A stretch of 11,510 bases of DNA, taken from Rhizobiaceae bacterium (GTDB lineage: Bacteria > Pseudomonadota > Alphaproteobacteria > Rhizobiales > Rhizobiaceae). A program made the position numbers and the translations under genes. Below, piece by piece: positions 6,150 through 11,510 of the stretch. The stretch is from positions 1-11,510 of the forward strand of contig JAKISV010000084.1 in NCBI GenBank assembly GCA_021648425.1, given 5' to 3'. The notes below the pieces were generated by a model. The model was not told where the DNA came from. It was given only the letters and a program-made list of their open reading frames with translations, and did no database searches. Numbering within the stretch: the stretch's first letter is position 1; each line of letters begins with the position of its first letter.

Positions 6150-7094
6150 ATGGCGAGCGGTTCAAAAAAAGTTGTTTATGCAGCACTGATCGGCAATGGA
6201 CTGATCATGGTAACAAAATTTATTGCCGCCGTATTCACCGGGTCATCAGCCATGTTTTCAGAAGGGGTTCACTCGGCTGTTGATACGGGAAATCAGGTGT
6301 TATTGCTTGTGGGGATGCATCGGGCCAAAAAACCAGCTGATAAAAAACATCCCTTTGGCTATGCCTCCGAAATTTATTTCTGGGCATTTGTCGTTGCCAT
6401 ACTGATATTCGCCGTGGGTGCGGGGATATCGCTTTATAGCGGTGTGCAAAAAGTCATCACCCCTCATCCAATCAATAATCCGATGATAAATTATATCGTA
6501 TTGTCACTTGCAATGGTATTTGAAGGTGTTGCCTGGTGGGTTGCATACAAGGAATTTTCATCAACAAAAGGCAAGCGCAGCTTTTTCAAAGCCGTACAGG
6601 AATCTAAAGATCCCACACTGTTTACCGTTTTGTTTGAAGACACAGCAGCGATGCTCGGACTGATCGCTGCTTTTATTGGAATTTATCTGTCCCAGGCTCT
6701 AAATATGCCCTGGCTGGATGGCGCAGCTTCCATTGTTATCGGCATCATCCTGGCTGGAACTGCTATGCTGCTGGCCTATGAAACCAAGGGATTATTGATT
6801 GGTGAAGCAGCTGATCCTGAAGTTGTTTCAACGATTGAATCTCTGGTGGCCCAAACCCCTTCTGTTACCAACCTCAACGAAATCAGAACCCTGCATCGTG
6901 GCCCCGACGACATCCTGCTTGCCGTATCATTAGATTTCGATGACGATATGCGTGTTGGTGATGTGGAAGATGCGATTTATGCGTTGGAACTAAAAATTAA
7001 AGAACGATATCCCGTTGTAAAACGCCTGTTTATCGAAGTGCAAAAAGCTGAACATCATCGTGAAGAAGTCAAAAAGGCCGGGAAAGATTACTAG
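6150..7094 (+). CDS. Cation diffusion facilitator family transporter
   Basis: An inner-membrane divalent metal/proton antiporter of the CDF (SLC30) family, likely exporting Zn or a related metal. The 314-residue protein has six predicted helices within about 1-215 and a C-terminal cytoplasmic metal-sensing domain (about 218-300). TM2 carries the family motif SEGVHSAVDTGNQ (37-49) with H41 and D45 as likely ligands, and HPFGYASEIYFW (67-78) is a typical CDF loop. In TM5 the usual H-x3-D pair is absent; VLFEDTAAMLG (160-170) places E163-D164 there. This resembles, from memory, the branch related to eukaryotic ZnT9. The tail contains HH at 302-303. ATG 6150 has GCGGAAA upstream at a normal distance. 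It stands alone between the polysaccharide genes and the convergent porin, with no adjacent metal regulator. The metal specificity cannot be read. Confidence 0.9.
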   Translation: MASGSKKVVYAALIGNGLIMVTKFIAAVFTGSSAMFSEGVHSAVDTGNQVLLLVGMHRAKKPADKKHPFGYASEIYFWAFVVAILIFAVGAGISLYSGVQKVITPHPINNPMINYIVLSLAMVFEGVAWWVAYKEFSSTKGKRSFFKAVQESKDPTLFTVLFEDTAAMLGLIAAFIGIYLSQALNMPWLDGAASIVIGIILAGTAMLLAYETKGLLIGEAADPEVVSTIESLVAQTPSVTNLNEIRTLHRGPDDILLAVSLDFDDDMRVGDVEDAIYALELKIKERYPVVKRLFIEVQKAEHHREEVKKAGKDY

Positions 7095-7172
7095 GTCCTG
7101 ACCTTAGCAACTGTATCTCCAGCTAAAGAACCAAACCGGCATCCTCCATAAACTGATACAATTCTGATCAGG

Positions 7173-8294
7173 CTAAAATGAACGCAGAACCCGAATAACA
7201 TATGTACCAGTGCTGCCAGAACCTGCTATTTGGCGTTTGTTGTATTCAAACTGAGAATACAGTCCCCTAGCCATTTTCCAGCGTACGCCGGCTGACCAAT
7301 CGGACACATCATTACCAGCTGTATCGCCATCTGTTCTATCCCAGTCGGAATAACCAGCATAAAGAACCATGTTATCTGTTAGATCCATTTTTGCTGAGAT
7401 ACCCCAGGCATGACCTTTGACATAATCTGTGTCGCCATCATCAGCCATATACCAGGCTTTAATTCTGCCGCCGGGAATGTAGTCGGTAAGATTTAAGCTG
7501 GCACCAGCTTTCCACGCGCCAGCCCCTTCCTGGTTGAAGCCATTGGAATCATAGTAGTAGGTTCCAAATATGCTTCCCAAAGAACCAGAATAAGTTGCAC
7601 CGACATAGACATCGGGCTGACCGGCAAGTCCTGATCCGCTGATTGCACCGCCAGCACTGCCGGCTGCTGCAACTTGAACACCGGCTGTGAGGGTCAAGCC
7701 GTCGGCAGCATAGGTGTAATCAAAAAATACTGCCTGACCTTCACCGTAGAGGCCATCTTTGACGGCTAAATAATAGCCGGAATCACCTACGGTTTCCCAA
7801 TAATCAGAAGAATAACCAAGACGGAAACCAGCAAGACTGATCAATGCGCGATCGATGCCAACATTTGCATCGCCTGAACCACGAAACGTTGGCGGATTGT
7901 TGTCTGAAAAAACATCTTCAGATGAAAATGCTGCACCTTGACTGCCACCTTGTAGTCTCAACTGGGAACGCAGTGTACCCCATTCGGTCTCATTACGAGC
8001 GTCGATGTTCAAACGGCCACGATAACGTACCCGGTGACGGTGTGTTGGCAGTCCGGCGCGCGGATCACCATCATGATACTGACGGCCTTCATAAGTTACG
8101 CGAACATAACCAGAGAATTTTAAACAGGTTTCAGTGCCGGGGATGTAGAAGAAGCCTGCGCCATAGGCGTCACAGATGCGCACAAATTCTACCAGTTCGG
8201 GCTCTACGACAGGTGCTGCGGGGTCCGCTGCCTGGGCAACGCTAACAGCCATAATGGCTGCGGCGGAACCAAGAAGTAGTGATTTAATTTTCAT
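7173..8294 (-). CDS. Outer-membrane porin, Brucella Omp2b / rhizobial RopA family
   Basis: A trimeric 16-strand beta-barrel diffusion porin of the outer membrane, characteristic of Hyphomicrobiales. The start chosen is ATG 8292-8294. The open frame reaches back to 8330, but those 12 residues precede a clear signal peptide and a strong GGAGG site (complement of 8303-8307, 8 bases from the ATG). The 373-residue precursor has a signal peptide MKIKSLLLGSAAAIMAVSVA ending near QAA-D (cleavage about 22/23). The family landmark RICDAYGAGFFYIPGTETC (39-57) has two conserved cysteines that could form a disulfide, and it leads into the first strand FSGYVRVTYEG (60-70). Alternating strands with acidic, glycine-rich loops follow, and the protein ends in F373, the usual C-terminal barrel-assembly signal. 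It converges with the transporter gene across 78 bases without an obvious terminator, and lies 141 bases downstream of the polyamine operon on the same strand, probably with its own promoter. Confidence 0.93.
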   Translation of the reverse strand: MKIKSLLLGSAAAIMAVSVAQAADPAAPVVEPELVEFVRICDAYGAGFFYIPGTETCLKFSGYVRVTYEGRQYHDGDPRAGLPTHRHRVRYRGRLNIDARNETEWGTLRSQLRLQGGSQGAAFSSEDVFSDNNPPTFRGSGDANVGIDRALISLAGFRLGYSSDYWETVGDSGYYLAVKDGLYGEGQAVFFDYTYAADGLTLTAGVQVAAAGSAGGAISGSGLAGQPDVYVGATYSGSLGSIFGTYYYDSNGFNQEGAGAWKAGASLNLTDYIPGGRIKAWYMADDGDTDYVKGHAWGISAKMDLTDNMVLYAGYSDWDRTDGDTAGNDVSDWSAGVRWKMARGLYSQFEYNKRQIAGSGSTGTYVIRVLRSF

Positions 8295-8435
8295 TGTCCT
8301 GACCTCCAGATCAAACACAAAACAGAGCACGATTCGTGTGCGATTTCAATTTATACTCAGTTTTCAAGGAGCCTAACACGCTATTTTGATATACAAATGT
8401 ACCACTCCAATACGAGATACAAATATCAGGATCCA
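8295..8435 (-). promoter_or_regulatory. Porin leader with strong ribosome site and small dyad
   Basis: The space between the polyamine oxidoreductase stop and the porin start holds the porin ribosome site (GGAGG, complement of 8303-8307) and a dyad CACGA-T-TCGTG at 8328-8338 in the likely leader. I could not identify a convincing promoter hexamer pair, nor a T-run terminator for the upstream operon. Confidence 0.4.
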
Positions 8436-9737
8436 TCAAACTTTGTCCAATAGAGAATGATATAACATCGCCAATATCAAAAGCGGTGAACGAAGAGCGG
8501 GGCCACCGGGAAATGAATTGCAATTTATTGCTTGAAACAGCTCAAAGTTTTTCCCATTGCCCACAATTGAATCAGCAACCAGCCTGCCAGCTAGAGTAGC
8601 CATTCCCAACCCATGGCCAGAATAGCCTGAAATGGAATTGATATTGGTGCTGGGACGGGCAAAGTGTGGCAAACGGCTCCTGGTAATCGCCAATGTACCA
8701 CCCCAGCCATATTCCAGTGCTGTATCCGCCAATTGCGGAAATATATTGAGCATCGGTTTGGAAACAAATTTGCAGATATCATCTGGAAACCGGTAACCGT
8801 AAGTCTCACCTCCGCCAAATAACAAACGGTTATCTTCGCTCAGGCGAAAATAATTCACGACAAACCGACTATCAGCCACCGCTACATCATCGCGGATCAG
8901 AGACTTTGCAAGTTGTTGTGAAAGCGGCTGGGTAGCGACGATAAAATTATTGATTGGCATAACCCGCCTTGCCACGGTTTGATCAAGATCACCCAGATAG
9001 CCATTACAGGCAAAAATCAGATGATCTGCTGTAACAACCCCTCGCTCGGTTTGTATTTTAACCTTTGACCCGGTTTCAATCGAAAGCGCTCTTGTGCGTT
9101 CATAAATACTGGCCCCGGCATCAATTGCCGCCTTCCCAAGGCCAAGGGCATAATTAAGTGGATGCAAATGGGCAGCGTTCGTATCCAGCACGCCACCATA
9201 ATAGGCTTCACTGCCTATCATTTCACGGCATTCCTCCTTGTCAATAAAACGCATTGCATCATAGCCATACTCTTCGTTCAGCAATCTCACTTCCTTTTTG
9301 GAATCGCTATTAAAGCGCGCCCGGTGATTAGCGTGGATGATGCCGGGTTTTGGTTTGCAATCCATATTGTGAATATCAATCAGTGATTTCACCAGGGTTT
9401 TGCTGTCCTGAGCCAATTGCCACAATGAATGGGCTGTCTTTTTGCCAAGCAGATGTTCAAGTTCGCTTTGTTCCAAACGTTGTCCTGAACCCAGTTGCCC
9501 GCCATTTCTACCCGATGCGCCCCAGCCCACGCGGTGGGCATCGATAATGCAAACATTTTTGCCTGCCTGTGCAAGATGCAGGCCTGCTGATAATCCGCTG
9601 TAGCCTGCGCCAACAATACACACGTCCACGCGGATATCTTTATCCAGCGGTGTTAAATCGAGTTTGGTGGTGGCACTGGCCGCATACCAGGAAGGTGGAT
9701 ATTCTCCCGGCCGGTCATTTGAATCCAACAGGTTCAT
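8436..9737 (-). CDS. puuB: FAD-dependent gamma-glutamylputrescine oxidoreductase (PuuB type)
   Basis: A DAO-family flavoprotein that probably oxidises gamma-glutamylputrescine (or a related polyamine derivative) to the aldehyde with release of ammonia and H2O2. The 433-residue protein is full length. It has the N-terminal dinucleotide fold VDVCIVGAGYSGLSAGLHLA (37-56) with GxGxxG at 43-48, IIDAHRVGWGASGRNGGQ (64-81) contacting FAD, and the C-terminal FAD segment SGYSGHGLGMATLAGR (370-385). The PuuB-like beginning (YPPSWYAA, 13-20) and end (FPGGPALRSPLLILAM) are present. Its ATG overlaps the aminotransferase stop (ATGA, 9734-9737), a sign of translational coupling, with an AGGCGG site just upstream. 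The neighbouring glutamine-synthetase-like and aminotransferase genes support the polyamine role. Related DAO proteins act on other amines, so the exact substrate is inferred. Confidence 0.87.
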   Translation of the reverse strand: MNLLDSNDRPGEYPPSWYAASATTKLDLTPLDKDIRVDVCIVGAGYSGLSAGLHLAQAGKNVCIIDAHRVGWGASGRNGGQLGSGQRLEQSELEHLLGKKTAHSLWQLAQDSKTLVKSLIDIHNMDCKPKPGIIHANHRARFNSDSKKEVRLLNEEYGYDAMRFIDKEECREMIGSEAYYGGVLDTNAAHLHPLNYALGLGKAAIDAGASIYERTRALSIETGSKVKIQTERGVVTADHLIFACNGYLGDLDQTVARRVMPINNFIVATQPLSQQLAKSLIRDDVAVADSRFVVNYFRLSEDNRLLFGGGETYGYRFPDDICKFVSKPMLNIFPQLADTALEYGWGGTLAITRSRLPHFARPSTNINSISGYSGHGLGMATLAGRLVADSIVGNGKNFELFQAINCNSFPGGPALRSPLLILAMLYHSLLDKV

Positions 9738-11137
9738 TTGGCCGCCTGCATCAACCCTTGTTTATTGAGTTCTTCAAGGGTTTGGTCGAGTGTTTTATGG
9801 GCAAGTTCAACCAGCTCATCAATTTCAGAGCGCGATATAACCAGGGGTGGTGAGATTATCATTTTGTCGCCCACATGGCGCATGATCAGACCATTGGCAA
9901 AGGAATGTTCGCGGCAGATAAATCCGACCGTCCCTTCTTCACTGGCAAATGGCTTGCGCCCGCTCTTGTCAGCCACCAGTTCGAGCGCTCCCATCATGCC
10001 GCAGATACGCGCCTCACCCACCAAAGGATGGTCGCTAAGGGATTGCCATTTTTCGCGTAGATAAGGACCGGTATCATCTGCGACCCTGTCAACGATATTT
10101 TCTTCCTCCAGAATACGTAAATTTTCTGATGCCACTGCACAGGCAACCGGATGGCCGCTATAGGTGTAGCCGTGATTGAATTCACCGGCTTTGTCCTCAA
10201 ATATTTTTGCAATCTTTTCGCTGATTATCGAACCGCCAATGGGCTGATATCCGGAACTCATTCCCTTGGCGATAGTGATAATGTCAGGCTTGATATTGAA
10301 TGTTTCGCTACCGAACCAGTTTCCTGTTCGCCCAAAACCACAGATAACTTCATCAACTATCAGCAGGATTTCATATTTGTCGCAGATGCGTTGAATTTCA
10401 GGCCAGTAGGTATCGGGTGGAATAATGACACCCCCTGCTCCCTGTACGGGTTCAGCAATAAAGGCGGCGACTTTGTTTTCACCAAGCCGCTCTATAGTTT
10501 CTTCCAGTTCGCGCGCACGAAGCAGCCCGAATTCTTCTGGCGATAATTCTCCACCTTCACGATACCAATAGGGTTGATTGATATATTCAATATCAGCAAT
10601 CGGCAAACCGCCCTGGGCATGCATGGCGCTCATTCCCCCCAGACTTGCAGCACCGATGGTTGAACCGTGATAGCCATTCTTGCGGGCAATGATGACAGTC
10701 TTTTCAGGTTTGTCCTGGCTGGCCCAGTAATGGCGTACAAATCTGATATTGGTATCATTGGCTTCAGAACCCGAACCTGCAAAAAACACCCGGTTGAGAT
10801 CACCAGGTGCAAGCTTTGCCAGTTGCCTTGATAATTCAATTACCGGAGGATGGGAAGTTTGGAAAAACGTGTTGTAATAGGGTAGCTGTGTCATCTGGCG
10901 CGCTGCGACTTCCCCAAGTTCCCTACGCCCGTAACCAATATTTACGCACCACAAACCGGCCATTCCATCCAGCAGTCTGTTACCATCTGAATCGGTCAGA
11001 TAAACACCCTGCGCTTTTGTGATCACCCGCACACCTTTGGTGTTCAACTGACCTGTATCGCTAAAGGGATGCATATGATGGGCTGCATCAAGGGCCTGCA
11101 ATTCTTGTGTTGGCAGGTGGTTATCTACAAGATTCAT
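9734..11137 (-). CDS. spuC: Putrescine aminotransferase, SpuC type (class III, PLP-dependent)
   Basis: A cytoplasmic omega-aminotransferase predicted to move an amino group from putrescine (or another polyamine) to pyruvate, giving 4-aminobutanal and alanine. The 467-residue protein has the class III layout: MAGLWCVNIGYGRREL (59-74), the PLP phosphate loop GSGSEAND (121-128), YHGST (156-160), AEPVQGAGG (228-236), the PLP-ring aspartate in VDEVICGFGRTG (261-272, D262), the Schiff-base lysine K291 in IAKGMSSGYQPIGG (289-302), and HGYTYSGHP (322-330). Long stretches match what I recall of Pseudomonas aeruginosa SpuC almost residue for residue. The start at 11137 lies 11 bases after the synthetase stop; AGGT of the ribosome site overlaps that stop. 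Beta-alanine and taurine aminotransferases are related alternatives, but the operon context favours a polyamine substrate. Confidence 0.9.
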   Translation of the reverse strand: MNLVDNHLPTQELQALDAAHHMHPFSDTGQLNTKGVRVITKAQGVYLTDSDGNRLLDGMAGLWCVNIGYGRRELGEVAARQMTQLPYYNTFFQTSHPPVIELSRQLAKLAPGDLNRVFFAGSGSEANDTNIRFVRHYWASQDKPEKTVIIARKNGYHGSTIGAASLGGMSAMHAQGGLPIADIEYINQPYWYREGGELSPEEFGLLRARELEETIERLGENKVAAFIAEPVQGAGGVIIPPDTYWPEIQRICDKYEILLIVDEVICGFGRTGNWFGSETFNIKPDIITIAKGMSSGYQPIGGSIISEKIAKIFEDKAGEFNHGYTYSGHPVACAVASENLRILEEENIVDRVADDTGPYLREKWQSLSDHPLVGEARICGMMGALELVADKSGRKPFASEEGTVGFICREHSFANGLIMRHVGDKMIISPPLVISRSEIDELVELAHKTLDQTLEELNKQGLMQAAK

Positions 11138-11148
11138 GATCGGATGAC

Positions 11149-11510
11149 CTAGACGTTAAGCAATAGATGTTCGCGTTCCCATGGGCTGATAACCTGCAAG
11201 AATTCTTCATGCTCGTGGCGCTTGATGGCCATGAATATTTTGGAGAAATCCTCCCCCAATATTTGTTGCACATCTTTGCATTCATCAAACAAACGAAGTG
11301 CCGTCAACACATCGCGCGGCAAAGAGTGGGGAAGCTCGTAGGCTTCGCCTTTTACTTCTTCACGCGGTGTCGACTTGTTTTTCATACCCAGATAACCGCA
11401 GGCCAGACAGGCCGCCATCGCCAGATAGGGGTTGGCATCCATGCCGACAACCCGGTTTTCCACCCGGCGCGAATTGGGCTCTGATACGGGAATACGCAAA
11501 CCCGTTGTTC
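11149..11510 (-). CDS. puuA: Gamma-glutamylpolyamine synthetase, glutamine synthetase family (3' part only)
   Basis: The last 119 codons of a glutamine synthetase homologue; the gene continues past the right edge of the window, so no start codon is visible. In the Puu pathway such an enzyme ligates glutamate to putrescine using ATP. The visible part is the end of the catalytic domain: TTGLRIPVSEP, then RRVENRVVGMDANPYLAMAA, with the conserved E and R of RRVENR matching the metal and phosphate-contacting residues of glutamine synthetases, and the NPYL segment. It ends in SPWEREHLLLNV. The adenylylation-site signature of true GlnA is not seen in this segment. Assignment to the polyamine branch (PuuA/SpuI/PauA) rather than to GlnA rests on this divergent sequence and on the downstream aminotransferase and oxidoreductase genes, with which it forms a tight operon. 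Confidence 0.8.
   Translation of the reverse strand, partial: TTGLRIPVSEPNSRRVENRVVGMDANPYLAMAACLACGYLGMKNKSTPREEVKGEAYELPHSLPRDVLTALRLFDECKDVQQILGEDFSKIFMAIKRHEHEEFLQVISPWEREHLLLNV

Noticed and set aside
8295..8330. 12-residue N-terminal extension of the porin to ATG 8330
   Set aside because: The extension would precede the signal peptide, whereas GGAGG at the correct distance points to ATG 8294.
7844..8376. Plus-strand open frames opposite the porin N-terminus
   Set aside because: They have arginine- and histidine-rich translations, are antisense to a clear signal-peptide-bearing porin, and lack ribosome sites.
11497..11499. TTG as a start codon for a 116-residue protein
   Set aside because: The frame continues to the window edge with conserved glutamine synthetase residues (GTT preceding LRIP), so this is an internal leucine of a truncated gene.
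1..11510. CRISPR array, insertion sequence, toxin-antitoxin or phage-defence genes
   Set aside because: No regularly spaced repeats, transposase motifs, terminal repeats or small paired genes were seen; all long frames belong to known metabolic or envelope families.

Overview
The window looks like chromosomal DNA of an alphaproteobacterium, most likely of the Hyphomicrobiales (Rhizobiales). The best marker is the porin at 7173-8294: after its signal peptide it carries the cysteine-containing start typical of Brucella/Rhizobium-type porins (Omp2b/RopA family). The base composition is visibly more AT-rich than in most members of that order; I did not compute it. There is no rRNA, tRNA gene, insertion sequence, integrase or CRISPR array.

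Positions 1-5997 are a surface-polysaccharide (O-antigen or capsule-like) biosynthesis region. It opens with the 3' end of a UDP-GlcNAc 6-dehydrogenase (WbpA type) whose reading frame is broken by an apparent one-base loss. A GT4 glycosyltransferase (198-1340, +) follows on the same strand. Facing it on the minus strand is a two-gene unit: an O-antigen ligase/polymerase-type membrane protein (2397-3677) followed by a WecA/WbpL-type initiating glycosyl-1-phosphate transferase (1353-2390). An AT-rich divergent spacer (3678-4083) separates this from a WbpM/PglF-type membrane-anchored UDP-GlcNAc 4,6-dehydratase (4084-5997, +). Together these supply sugar nucleotides from UDP-GlcNAc, start the glycan on undecaprenyl phosphate, extend it, and polymerise it or transfer it to its acceptor. 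The flippase, chain-length regulator and 4-reductase expected for such a pathway are not in the window.

Positions 6150-8294 hold two unrelated envelope genes that converge: a cation diffusion facilitator (+) with an unusual metal site, and the porin (-).

Positions 8436-11510 are a tightly packed minus-strand polyamine catabolism operon. In transcription order it has a gamma-glutamylpolyamine synthetase-type glutamine synthetase homologue (3' part only, cut by the window end), a SpuC-type putrescine aminotransferase and a PuuB-type FAD oxidoreductase that overlaps the aminotransferase gene by 4 bp. Putrescine would be converted through 4-aminobutanal or its gamma-glutamyl form towards GABA.

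I see no clearly new system. The points most worth a second look are the frameshifted dehydrogenase tail, the split arrangement of the polysaccharide genes, the dyads in the divergent spacer, and the metal site of the cation transporter.
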